Positions 22,279 through 30,473 of a stretch of 64,000 bases of DNA are shown here, piece by piece; position 1 is the stretch's first letter; each line of letters opens with the position of its first letter. Where the stretch lies: the NCBI RefSeq assembly GCF_947488715.1, contig NZ_CANLAG010000003.1:1-64000 (forward strand), read 5' to 3'. Under the pieces are notes generated by a model. It saw nothing but the letters and a program-made list of their open reading frames with translations, was not told the origin of the DNA and searched no databases. This DNA comes from an uncultured Tateyamaria sp. (GTDB taxonomy: Bacteria; Pseudomonadota; Alphaproteobacteria; Rhodobacterales; Rhodobacteraceae). Both the position numbers and the translations under genes were made by a program.

Positions 22279-23430
22279 TCAGCCCTTAGCGGTGCGGATC
22301 GTCTTGTCCTTGTCATAGAACGGCATTTCTTCCGCTGTTGCGGCCAGTTCGGTGCCATCCGGCTGCACAACGGTCAGCTTGGTGCCGGGGCTTGCCACCG
22401 ACGGATCAAGCCGCGCAATGGCGACGGAATAGCCGTTCAACTCGGATGACAGACCATAGGTGATCACACCCACGTCCTTCCCGTCCGCGTGCACACGCGC
22501 GAACATTTCCATCTGATCCATGGCACCGCCTGACAACTGCACACCGTAGATCTTGAACCGCTCCTTGCCCTTCATCGCATAGTGGTTCTCGGACCCGATG
22601 AAGCCCTCCTTGCCGGGCGAGACGGTGAAATCCAGACCCAGCTCCCACAGGCTGTCGCCCGCAGGCGCGCCATCGGCAAAGGGGAAGGTTTCCGAGTTAT
22701 CGCCGGGATAGAACAGCAGATAGCTTTCAATCCGCAGCATATCGAGCGTGCTGAACTGCGTCGGACGCACATCGTCGCCGCCAGTCTCAAGCACGTTGTC
22801 CCAGATATGCACCGCATCCTTGGCGCGGCAGAAAATCTCGTACCCGCGCTCACCGGTGTACCCGGTGCGCGAGATCATCACGTCGCGACCAAAGAGCCGC
22901 CCCTGCCAGATGCCGAAATAGGCCAGATCGCGGATGGCGGGGATCTCCTTGGCGAGGATATCGACCGCCTTGGGGCCCTGCAACGACATGTCGTGCAGAT
23001 CGTCGTCCATGATCACGGAACAGTTCTTGGCCGCAGCCACAGTCGTCAACTGCTCCATCCCGATGCCCGTGCCATGCACGACCAGCCAGGAATTGACGGC
23101 GATGTGATAGATCACACAGTCGTCCACAAACAAACCGCGATCATCCAGCATACAAGCGTAAACCGCGCGGCCCGGTGCAATCTTTTCGACGTTGCGGGTG
23201 GTCACACGGTCAATGACATAGGCGGCGTCCTCGCCCACCACATGCACCTTCTTCAGGCCCGACACGTCCATCAGGCCCGCCTTGGTGCGGATCGCCTCGT
23301 AGTCGGCTTTGGCACGCTCGGGCGTGTTGTCATAGAACCATGCGGTCCCCATGCCATTCCAGTCTTCCAGCTCTCCACCGATCTCGGCGTGGCGTGCGGC
23401 AAGTGCCGATGTTCTCCATAGAATGGCCAT
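22279..23430 (-). CDS. dmmD: DmmD, GcvT-family tetrahydrofolate-dependent protein of dimethylamine oxidation
   Basis: A 383-residue aminomethyltransferase (GcvT) fold. It shows MDVSGLKKVHVVGEDAAYVI, SLQGPKAVDIL, the conserved SRTGYTGERGYEIF and an LRIESYLL block. In dmm clusters this protein is thought to capture formaldehyde from dimethylamine oxidation as methylene-THF. The family also includes DMSP demethylase DmdA, which is the alternative, but gene order D-A-B-C argues for DmmD. It leads the operon. The 5' gap to the terminator at 23541 holds its own promoter region. Confidence 0.8.
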   Translation of the reverse strand: MAILWRTSALAARHAEIGGELEDWNGMGTAWFYDNTPERAKADYEAIRTKAGLMDVSGLKKVHVVGEDAAYVIDRVTTRNVEKIAPGRAVYACMLDDRGLFVDDCVIYHIAVNSWLVVHGTGIGMEQLTTVAAAKNCSVIMDDDLHDMSLQGPKAVDILAKEIPAIRDLAYFGIWQGRLFGRDVMISRTGYTGERGYEIFCRAKDAVHIWDNVLETGGDDVRPTQFSTLDMLRIESYLLFYPGDNSETFPFADGAPAGDSLWELGLDFTVSPGKEGFIGSENHYAMKGKERFKIYGVQLSGGAMDQMEMFARVHADGKDVGVITYGLSSELNGYSVAIARLDPSVASPGTKLTVVQPDGTELAATAEEMPFYDKDKTIRTAKG

Positions 23431-23540
23431 GGTGTTTTTCCCTGTTCGTTATGAGTCTTGTTGCGACGTATTGAGCCTCAGCCCATTTTGAAAAGCAAGA
23501 ATACGATGCAACTTTTTTTCCTGTTGGGCAAATGATGAAC

Positions 23541-23567
23541 GGAAAAGGGGCGACCACTGGCCGCCCC
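23541..23567 (-). terminator. Rho-independent terminator of the amt operon
   Basis: GGGGCG (23547-23552) pairs with CGCCCC (23562-23567) around a 9-base loop, followed on the minus strand by TTTTCC. It lies 20 bp past the stop of the 57-residue gene and separates the amt unit from dmmD. Confidence 0.75.
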
Positions 23568-23586
23568 TCACGCACGTCTGGCGTGC

Positions 23587-23760
23587 CTACTTCTCGAATT
23601 GCTTGGTCTTGGCGCTCTCGGTCTTTTGCCCAAAGAGCAGAACCGCCACGCAAATCACGGCTGCGATCAGGGTGTAGAGGCCCGGCATGGCCGACCCCCA
23701 CCCCATGAACATGGCCCCGTCGACAACCGACCAGCTTGCTTCGTCATATGGAAAACCCAT
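23587..23760 (-). CDS. Small single-pass membrane protein linked to Amt
   Basis: This 57-residue ORF begins MGFPYDEASWSVVDGAMFMG. It has one strong transmembrane helix (LYTLIAAVICVAVLLFG, about 28-44) and a Lys/Glu-rich tail ending QFEK. The ATG at 23760 is preceded by AAGGAGA with ideal spacing. It begins 22 bp after the ammonium transporter stop and ends 20 bp before a good terminator. Translation signal, codon use and position all support a real gene. I do not know its function; an accessory or regulatory subunit of the transporter is inferred from position alone. Confidence 0.7.
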   Translation of the reverse strand: MGFPYDEASWSVVDGAMFMGWGSAMPGLYTLIAAVICVAVLLFGQKTESAKTKQFEK

Positions 23761-23782
23761 GGTCTTCTCCTTTTCTGTTCGA

Positions 23783-25186
23783 TTACTCGCCGGGCGCCAG
23801 GTTGACGCCAGGTGCGGGGATGCCTTCGGGATAGCCCTCGGCTGGCACCTTGACCATGTCCATGCCTGCGACCTCTGCGCCCTCGGGGATGCGCAGCATG
23901 CCGAACATTTTCAGGATGAACGACACCACGTATCCCGGCACGAACCCAAGCAGGAAGAAGACAACAGCCCCTACAATCTGGCCCATCAGGCTGATTGTCG
24001 GCACTTCGCCCGCCGCACCCTGCAACGCAGGGAAACCTGCGCCGAACACGCCCAGCAGAACCACGCCATAAAGGCCGATTGTGCCGTGCACGGTAACCGC
24101 GCCCACCGCATCGTCGATGCCGCGCTTTTCCAGCCATGTGGCACAGGGTTTCAGGATCACACCCGCCGAGAAGGCGATGATAAAGGCCAGCGCAGGGAAG
24201 TAGATATCAAGGCCCGAAGCGGTCGAGATGATCCCCGCAAGTGCGCCCGACATCATCCAGAACGGATCACGTGTCAGGACCCATGCACCGATGATGCCGC
24301 CTGCAACCGCCATCAGGATGTTGAAGGACAGCGCCGACAAAGTGATGGGTGTGCCGTAGATGGTGGACGGCTTGTCTGCAAACCAGCTCCACGCCTCGCC
24401 GGGCACGATAACGCACGCCATGAGGAAACCCCAGAAGCCCACGATGATCAGCATCAGGCCGGTTACCGTCAGCGGCATGTTGTGGCCCGCGATGTGGTTG
24501 GCGCTGCCATCGGCGTTGAACTTGCCGATACGTGGCCCAAGGTTGATCAAAACGCCCAGGGCAAAGAACCCGGCGACCGCGTGCACAAGGCCCGCCGCAC
24601 CAAAGTCATGCACGCCCCATTGCGTGACCAACCAGCCATCTGCGTGCCAGCCCCAAGCGGCGGCCACGACCCAGGCGAACGACCCAAGGACGACAGCAAG
24701 GATAACAAAGCCGACGGTCTGGATGCGCTCGATCACGGCGCCCGACATGATGGAGGCTGTGGTCGCGGCGAACAACGCAAAGGCACCAAAAAACACGCCG
24801 GATGCCTGATCCGCGATGTTCGGCCCCATGTACTGCGCGCTTTCACCCCAACCCCATGCAATACCGTTGGCGTATTCCACGCCCGAGATACCCGCAGGCC
24901 CCGGTGCGCCCGGCAAACCCGTGGGGAAACCCCAATAGACCCACCAGCCAAAGAAGTAGAAGGTCGGGATCATGAACGCGAAGGCGAGGATGTTCTTGAC
25001 CCCCGAACTCAGCACGTTCTTGAGACGCGATGCCCCCATTTCATAGGCCAGAAACCCCGCATGAATGATGATCATCAGCGGGATGGTCAAATAATAGAAT
25101 GTCTCGGCAAACATGGTATTGGTCGTACCACTTTTGCTCTGGAGCGCGGCAATCTGTGCCGTCAGCTCTGCGATTTGCTCTTCCAC
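23783..25186 (-). CDS. amt: Ammonium transporter (Amt family)
   Basis: A 467-residue polytopic inner-membrane protein with Amt signatures (MIIIHAGFLAYEMGASRLKN, VHDFGAAGLVHAVAGFFALG, GAVTVHGTIGLYGV). The GxxVH..G pairs supply the twin channel histidines. The N-terminus carries a short predicted coiled coil (EEQIAELTAQIAALQ). I chose the GTG at 25186 because GGGGG precedes it at good spacing. An in-frame start at 25252 would add a basic, low-complexity tail, and the ATG at residue 25 lacks a site. In this island it probably recaptures ammonium released from methylamine oxidation, or imports ammonium or methylammonium. Confidence 0.9.
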   Translation of the reverse strand: MEEQIAELTAQIAALQSKSGTTNTMFAETFYYLTIPLMIIIHAGFLAYEMGASRLKNVLSSGVKNILAFAFMIPTFYFFGWWVYWGFPTGLPGAPGPAGISGVEYANGIAWGWGESAQYMGPNIADQASGVFFGAFALFAATTASIMSGAVIERIQTVGFVILAVVLGSFAWVVAAAWGWHADGWLVTQWGVHDFGAAGLVHAVAGFFALGVLINLGPRIGKFNADGSANHIAGHNMPLTVTGLMLIIVGFWGFLMACVIVPGEAWSWFADKPSTIYGTPITLSALSFNILMAVAGGIIGAWVLTRDPFWMMSGALAGIISTASGLDIYFPALAFIIAFSAGVILKPCATWLEKRGIDDAVGAVTVHGTIGLYGVVLLGVFGAGFPALQGAAGEVPTISLMGQIVGAVVFFLLGFVPGYVVSFILKMFGMLRIPEGAEVAGMDMVKVPAEGYPEGIPAPGVNLAPGE

Positions 25187-25317
25187 GATGAACCCCCGTG
25201 TTGGACTGTTGGCTTTTGTGCGCCGTCGTTTGCACTGCGCGACGCTGGCCAAATTGAACCACGACAGGTTTCTTCTGGCGACTCTTTTTTTAACTGAAGT
25301 GAAAATTAGTTTCCCTT

Positions 25318-25333
25318 TGGTTGAGCATGTGCT
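25318..25333 (+). promoter_or_regulatory. Candidate sigma-54 promoter of mgsABC
   Basis: TGG and TGCT are spaced so that GG and GC are exactly 10 bases apart, as in the -24/-12 consensus. The CAC part of the -24 element is missing. It ends 57 bp upstream of the mgsA start, in the divergent amt-mgsA gap. RpoN control would suit a nitrogen-assimilation pathway. It is a weak match. Confidence 0.3.
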
Positions 25334-25390
25334 GTAACGGTGATAGCGTTCGAGTCGAACGACAGATCACTTTTTGGGAGGGCCTTCGCC

Positions 25391-26320
25391 ATGTGCGGGA
25401 TCGTCGGACTTTTTCTGAAAGACACCTCGTTGGAGCCGCAGCTTGGCGACATGCTGACCGACATGCTGATCACCATGACCGACCGCGGCCCCGACAGCGC
25501 GGGCATCGCGATTTATGGTGAGGAAACAACGGGTAACGCCAAACTGACGGTGCAGTCAGACACCCCCGATGTCGACCTTGACAAGCTCGACAACGACCTG
25601 CGCAAGCGCATCAAGGGCAAGGTGTCGATGGCCATCAAAGACACCCACGCGGTGCTCTCCATTCAGGCCGATCAGGTGGCTGCGGCGCGCGAAATTCTGG
25701 GCGAAATCCGCCCCGGTGTGCGGGTGATGAGCCACGGCTCAACACTGGAAATCTACAAGGAAGTCGGGCTGCCTAAAAATGTGGCAGACCGCTTCGATAT
25801 CCGCAAAATGTCCGGCACGCACGGCATCGGCCACACACGGATGGCGACCGAATCTGCTGTGACGACTATGGGCGCACACCCGTTCAACACCGGGATCGAC
25901 CAGTGCCTTGTGCACAACGGATCGCTTTCCAACCACAACTCGCTGCGCCGCAAACTGCGCCGCCTCGGCGTGCATATCGAGACCGAAAACGACACCGAAG
26001 TCGGCGCCGCCTACCTCACCTGGAAAATGCAAACCGGCGCGACCCTTGGCGAGGCGCTGACCTCCAGCCTCGATGACCTCGACGGGTTCTTTACCTTTGT
26101 TGTCGGCACCAAGGACGGGTTTGGCGTGGTCCGTGACCCCATCGCCTGCAAGCCCGCCGTCATGGCTGAAACCGATCAATATGTGGCCTTCGGCTCCGAA
26201 TACCGCGCGCTCGTGAACCTGCCGGGGATCGAGACCGCCAAAGTGTGGGAACCCGAACCCGCAACCGTCTATTTCTGGTCGCACAACGCGGCCCCAACCG
26301 CGCAAGAGAAAGCGGCGTAA
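25391..26320 (+). CDS. mgsA: N-methylglutamate synthase subunit A (class II glutamine amidotransferase)
   Basis: A 309-residue Ntn-hydrolase amidotransferase starting MCGIVGLF, so the catalytic Cys is exposed at residue 2 after Met removal. Other blocks are TDRGPDSAGIAIYG, HGIGHTRMATES and VHNGSLSNHNSLRR. It is homologous to the GlxB/GltB amidotransferase domain. With MgsB and MgsC it forms the three-part synthase that transfers methylamine (from gamma-glutamylmethylamide) to make N-methylglutamate. The ATG at 25391 follows GGGAGG; an upstream extension is not supported. mgsB begins immediately after its stop. Confidence 0.9.
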   Translation: MCGIVGLFLKDTSLEPQLGDMLTDMLITMTDRGPDSAGIAIYGEETTGNAKLTVQSDTPDVDLDKLDNDLRKRIKGKVSMAIKDTHAVLSIQADQVAAAREILGEIRPGVRVMSHGSTLEIYKEVGLPKNVADRFDIRKMSGTHGIGHTRMATESAVTTMGAHPFNTGIDQCLVHNGSLSNHNSLRRKLRRLGVHIETENDTEVGAAYLTWKMQTGATLGEALTSSLDDLDGFFTFVVGTKDGFGVVRDPIACKPAVMAETDQYVAFGSEYRALVNLPGIETAKVWEPEPATVYFWSHNAAPTAQEKAA

Positions 26321-26998
26321 ATGCAAACATTTGACCTTGAGGCCGAGGGCCTGCGTGCACTCAATTCCACGCTTCATGCCCAGGCCGCCAACACAAACCA
26401 GACCCATTGGGAAATCGTGAATCCCAAGGGCAGCCACGCCATCGCCGTGGGCCTCGACGCCCCGATCGAGGTGAATATCAAAGGCTCCACCGGCTACTAC
26501 TGCGCGGGCATGAACAAGCAGGCGACCGTGCACGTGCACGGCTCTGTCGGGCCGGGCACGGCCGAAAACATGATGTCCGGCATGGTTGTCGTCGAAGGGG
26601 ACGCCTCGCAATACGCAGGCGCCACCGGCCACGGCGGCACGCTAGTGATCAAGGGCAACGCCTCCTCGCGCTGCGGCATCTCGATGAAGGGGATCGACAT
26701 CATCGTGCACGGCAACATCGGGCACATGTCGGCCTTTATGGCGCAATCGGGCAACCTCGTGGTGTGCGGCGATGCAGGCGAAGCCTTGGGCGACTCGCTC
26801 TATGAGGCGCGGCTGTTTGTGCGCGGATCGGTCAAATCCCTCGGTGCGGACTGCATCGAAAAAGAGATGCGCCCCGAACATATCGCACTGCTCGAAGAGC
26901 TGCTGGAACGCGGCGGCTGCGACGCCAAGGCGTCCGAGTTCAAACGCTATGGTTCGGCCCGCCAGCTCTACAATTTCAACATCGACAACGCGTACTAA
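26321..26998 (+). CDS. mgsB: N-methylglutamate synthase subunit B (GXGXG domain)
   Basis: A 225-residue right-handed beta-helix subunit equal to the C-terminal GXGXG domain of glutamate synthase (GlxC-like). It shows repeated G-rich turns such as GSTGYYCAGMNKQATVHVHG and GATGHGGTLVIKG. It has a structural role bridging the amidotransferase and FMN subunits. It starts at the base after the mgsA stop, with no gap, and mgsC follows 12 bp later. Splitting glutamate-synthase domains into separate genes is the hallmark of Mgs/Glx systems. Confidence 0.88.
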   Translation: MQTFDLEAEGLRALNSTLHAQAANTNQTHWEIVNPKGSHAIAVGLDAPIEVNIKGSTGYYCAGMNKQATVHVHGSVGPGTAENMMSGMVVVEGDASQYAGATGHGGTLVIKGNASSRCGISMKGIDIIVHGNIGHMSAFMAQSGNLVVCGDAGEALGDSLYEARLFVRGSVKSLGADCIEKEMRPEHIALLEELLERGGCDAKASEFKRYGSARQLYNFNIDNAY

Positions 26999-27010
26999 GG
27001 GGGCCGACAC

Positions 27011-28354
27011 ATGAAAGATGACCACAACGGTGCTCCGCGCACGATGCCGATCCAGTCGGCCACGTTCTCCAACCCCGTCAACGCCGAAATCCGGCGTGCG
27101 GCGGCCACAGGCATCTATGACATTCGCGGTGGCGGGGCCAAACGCAAGCTGCCGCATTTCGATGACCTTCTGTTTCTGGGCGCGTCCATGTCCCGCTACC
27201 CGCTCGAAGGATACCGCGAACGCTGCGACACCAACGTGACGCTGGGCACCCGGTTTGCCAAAAACCCGATCAAGCTCGACATCCCGGTCACAATCGCGGG
27301 CATGTCCTTTGGCGCGCTGTCGGGCGGTGCCAAAGAGGCACTGGGCCGTGGGGCCACCATGGCAGGCACCTCGACCACGACCGGTGACGGCGGCATGACC
27401 GAGGAAGAGCGCGGCCATTCCAACAAGCTGGTCTATCAGTACCTGCCCTCACGCTACGGCATGAACCCTGACGATCTGCGCCGTTGCGACGCGATCGAGA
27501 TTGTGGTGGGGCAGGGCGCGAAACCTGGTGGCGGCGGCATGCTGCTGGGTCAGAAAATCTCTGACCGCGTGGCCGAAATGCGCAACCTGCCCAAGGGGAT
27601 CGACCAACGGTCCGCCTGTCGGCACCCCGACTGGACCGGCCCCGACGATCTGGAAATCAAGATCCTTGAGCTGCGCGAGATCACCAATTGGGAAAAGCCG
27701 ATCTATATCAAAGTCGGCGGCGCGCGTCCCTATTTCGACACGACACTGGCGGTCAAGGCCGGCGCGGATGTTGTCGTGCTGGACGGGATGCAGGGCGGTA
27801 CGGCGGCGACGCAGGATGTGTTCATCGAACATGTGGGTCAGCCCATTCTCGCCTGTATCCGCGAAGCCGTGCGCGCGCTACAGGACCTCGACATGCATCG
27901 CGAGGTGCAGCTTGTTGTCTCCGGCGGCATCCGTACGGGTGCGGATGTGGCCAAGGCCATGGCGCTTGGCGCAGACGCCGTTGCCATCGGCACTGCCGCC
28001 CTGATCGCGCTCGGCGACAACGATCCCAAGTGGGAGGCCGAGTACAACGCGCTCGGCACCACTGCCGGGGCCTATGACGACTGGCACGAGGGGCAGGACC
28101 CCGCAGGCATCACCACGCAGGACCCTGAGTTGATGAAACGCTTTGATCCCATCGAAGGGGGGCGGCGGCTCAACAACTATCTCAAGGTCATGACGCTCGA
28201 GGCGCAGACCATCGCGCGCGCCTGCGGCAAGAACCACCTGCACAATCTTGAGCCCGAAGACCTCTGCGCGCTGACGCTTGAGGCTGCGGCCATGGCGAAA
28301 ATCCCGCTCGCCGGGACAGACTGGTACCCCGGCAAGCCCGGCACCTCTTACTAA
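27011..28354 (+). CDS. mgsC: N-methylglutamate synthase subunit C (FMN-binding glutamate synthase-like)
   Basis: A 447-residue TIM-barrel protein like the central FMN/[3Fe-4S] domain of glutamate synthase. Blocks include ITIAGMSFGALSGGAKEALG-type sequence, GQGAKPGGGGMLLGQK, VVLDGMQGGTAATQDVFIEH and SGGIRTGADVAKAMALGADAV. It performs the reductive amination half-reaction, here with methylamine. It is the third gene of mgsABC; gmaS follows after 69 bp. Confidence 0.9.
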   Translation: MKDDHNGAPRTMPIQSATFSNPVNAEIRRAAATGIYDIRGGGAKRKLPHFDDLLFLGASMSRYPLEGYRERCDTNVTLGTRFAKNPIKLDIPVTIAGMSFGALSGGAKEALGRGATMAGTSTTTGDGGMTEEERGHSNKLVYQYLPSRYGMNPDDLRRCDAIEIVVGQGAKPGGGGMLLGQKISDRVAEMRNLPKGIDQRSACRHPDWTGPDDLEIKILELREITNWEKPIYIKVGGARPYFDTTLAVKAGADVVVLDGMQGGTAATQDVFIEHVGQPILACIREAVRALQDLDMHREVQLVVSGGIRTGADVAKAMALGADAVAIGTAALIALGDNDPKWEAEYNALGTTAGAYDDWHEGQDPAGITTQDPELMKRFDPIEGGRRLNNYLKVMTLEAQTIARACGKNHLHNLEPEDLCALTLEAAAMAKIPLAGTDWYPGKPGTSY

Positions 28355-28423
28355 ATTCCTAACGAAGGGCGCGGCCATCACGGCACGCGCCCTCGCCACA
28401 TAAAGACCAACAGGAACAGACAG

Positions 28424-29758
28424 ATGACCACTGATCTTGCCAAGTTCGCCGCCGAGAATGGCGTCAAATATTTCATGATTTCCTTCACCGACCTCTTTGG
28501 CGGTCAACGGGCCAAACTGGTGCCCGCCCAGGCCATTGCCGACATGCAAGAGGACGGCGCGGGCTTTGCCGGTTTTGCCACCTGGCTCGACATGACGCCC
28601 GCGCATCCCGACATGCTGGCCGTGCCGGACCCGTCCTCGGTGATCCAGTTGCCGTGGAAGCCAGAAGTCGCGTGGGTCGCTGGCAACTGCGTGATGGAGG
28701 ACGAGGACGTCGCCCAAGCCCCCCGCAACGTGCTGCGCCGCTTGATTGACGAGGCCGCCGCCGAAGGGCTGCACGTCAAGACCGGGATCGAAGCGGAGTT
28801 CTTCCTGCTGACACCCGAAGGCGACCAGATCAGCGATCCGTTCGATACGGCGGCCAAACCCTGCTACGACCAGCAGGCCGTGATGCGCCGCTATGACGTG
28901 GTGCGCGAGATTTGCGACTACATGCTCGAACTGGGCTGGGGACCGTACCAAAACGACCACGAGGACGCGAACGGGCAGTTCGAGATGAACTGGGAGTTCG
29001 ACGACGCGTTACGCACCGCCGACAAGCACTCTTTCTTCAAGTTCATGACCAAGTCTGTGGCCGAGAAACACGGCTTCCGCGCCACCTTCATGCCCAAGCC
29101 GGTTGAGGGTTTGACGGGTAACGGGTGCCACGCCCACATCTCTGTCTGGGACGCGCCCGGTGCTGATGCCAAGACCAACGTGTTTGCGATGGAACCCAAT
29201 GACAGCAGCCAGACGGCAGAGCTGGGTCTGTCGGAAAAGGGCCGCCACTTCCTCGGCGGTATCATGAAGCACGCCAGCGCGCTGGCCGCGATCACCAACC
29301 CGACCGTGAACAGTTACAAACGCATCAACGCGCCGCGCACGATGTCGGGGGCCACATGGGCGCCCAACACGGTGACGTGGACGGGCAACAACCGTACTCA
29401 CATGGTGCGCGTGCCGGGTCCTGGCCGGTTCGAACTGCGCCTGCCCGACGGGGCGACGAACCCCTACCTGTTGCAGGCGGTGATCATCGCGGCGGGTCTC
29501 GACGGTATCCGCACGCAGGCCGACCCCGGCAAGCGTCACGACATCGACATGTACGCCGAAGGGCACAAGGTGCGCGGTGCGCCAAAGCTGCCGTTGAACA
29601 TGCTAGATGCCTTGCGCGAATACGACAAGGACAAGGGATTGAAGGCGGCGATGGGCGAGGAATTCTCGGCCTCTTACGTCAAGATGAAGACGCAGGAGTG
29701 GAACGACTTTACCTCGCACTTCTCGCAGTGGGAAAAGGACAACACGCTCGATATCTGA
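28424..29758 (+). CDS. gmaS: Gamma-glutamylmethylamide synthetase (type III glutamine synthetase-like)
   Basis: A 444-residue glutamine-synthetase fold enzyme. It shows the acidic metal-site block GIEAEFFLL, ANGQFEMNW, the glycine-rich GNGCHAHISVW, and the ATP-site region NSYKRINAPRTMSGATWAPN followed by a PGRFELRLPDGATNP block. GmaS ligates methylamine to glutamate with ATP, giving gamma-glutamylmethylamide for Mgs. Adjacency to mgsABC makes this assignment much more likely than glnA. A 16-bp palindrome follows 5 bp after the stop. Confidence 0.9.
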   Translation: MTTDLAKFAAENGVKYFMISFTDLFGGQRAKLVPAQAIADMQEDGAGFAGFATWLDMTPAHPDMLAVPDPSSVIQLPWKPEVAWVAGNCVMEDEDVAQAPRNVLRRLIDEAAAEGLHVKTGIEAEFFLLTPEGDQISDPFDTAAKPCYDQQAVMRRYDVVREICDYMLELGWGPYQNDHEDANGQFEMNWEFDDALRTADKHSFFKFMTKSVAEKHGFRATFMPKPVEGLTGNGCHAHISVWDAPGADAKTNVFAMEPNDSSQTAELGLSEKGRHFLGGIMKHASALAAITNPTVNSYKRINAPRTMSGATWAPNTVTWTGNNRTHMVRVPGPGRFELRLPDGATNPYLLQAVIIAAGLDGIRTQADPGKRHDIDMYAEGHKVRGAPKLPLNMLDALREYDKDKGLKAAMGEEFSASYVKMKTQEWNDFTSHFSQWEKDNTLDI

Positions 29759-29763
29759 GCGGG

Positions 29764-29779
29764 TGTCCCCGCGGGGACA
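29764..29779. terminator. Perfect 16-bp palindrome after gmaS
   Basis: TGTCCCCGCGGGGACA is fully self-complementary and begins 6 bp past the gmaS stop. No T-run follows. It could be a Rho-independent-like hairpin without the tail, an mRNA-stabilising structure, or a protein site. Confidence 0.4.
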
Positions 29780-29920
29780 GGCTGTTCGCAGCGGTTACCC
29801 ATTCTTTGCGATTTCGAAATCTGCGCGCGGGATCAAACACTTGGTTCTGCGCGCGGTGCGTTTGGGTGATCTTAACCGGATGTCTGGCACCCTGACGCAG
29901 ATGGCGGGCGGTCGCGTTTT

Positions 29921-30313
29921 CTAGCGCAGCCACCCTGTTCGCGCGGCGATGGTAGAGTACCAAAACAGCGCAGCACCCACCAGCAAGGCGAGGATCGTGC
30001 TGGGGGACATGCCGACCACCGAAACCGTCTGGACCATGGTGATGCCGGTGGCCAACGGCGACACAAAAAGCGCGGAGGTGGCCATCCGCCTGCGCAGCAG
30101 CAGCAGGATGCACCCAACCGCCCCGGCAAAGACGGCAAAGCCGAAGGCCAGCGTGGCCCACAGCGGGCGCACGGCTATGATCAGCTGATAAAGCTCGGGC
30201 ATCTGGGCCACGGCATCCGGGTTCATCTGGGTGACAAAGTTGAGGCACCCCATCAGGTTCCACGCCAATCCAAGCCCGGCGATGATCCAGAAACTGAAAT
30301 GCGGTTTGGTCAT
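29921..30313 (-). CDS. Small four-helix membrane protein of unknown function
   Basis: A 130-residue hydrophobic protein with about four transmembrane segments (IIAGLGLAWNLMGCLNFV; LWATLAFGFAVFAGAVGCIL; a third near 80-100; ILALLVGAALFWYS near the end). It has no enzyme motif. It is convergent with gmaS and divergent from tmm, inside the methylamine island. I recognise no specific family. Roles such as helping amine movement across the membrane would be a guess. Confidence 0.7.
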   Translation of the reverse strand: MTKPHFSFWIIAGLGLAWNLMGCLNFVTQMNPDAVAQMPELYQLIIAVRPLWATLAFGFAVFAGAVGCILLLLRRRMATSALFVSPLATGITMVQTVSVVGMSPSTILALLVGAALFWYSTIAARTGWLR

Positions 30314-30473
30314 GGTCTATCCCGTCTGTTCAGGCGCAATCATCCGCTCAAATCCCACTCAAGTACACCGCAAATCGCACGAAACACATTTTACTGTGGT
30401 TCAAAATTGTTGACTTGTAGGGGCGATGGCGGTGGAATTGGATCATCGCACAAACAGCCAGGAGAGTCGCAAA

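Noticed and set aside
23687-25297. Plus-strand 536-codon open frame over amt
   Set aside because: The protein is low-complexity and rich in His, Arg and Asp, and antisense to the full Amt sequence.
25187-25390. Sigma-54 site for amt on the minus strand
   Set aside because: GG/GC pairs with the required 10-base spacing were not found in that orientation.
28424-29758. Glutamine synthetase glnA
   Set aside because: The fold is shared, but the gene directly follows mgsABC, so gamma-glutamylmethylamide synthetase is favoured.
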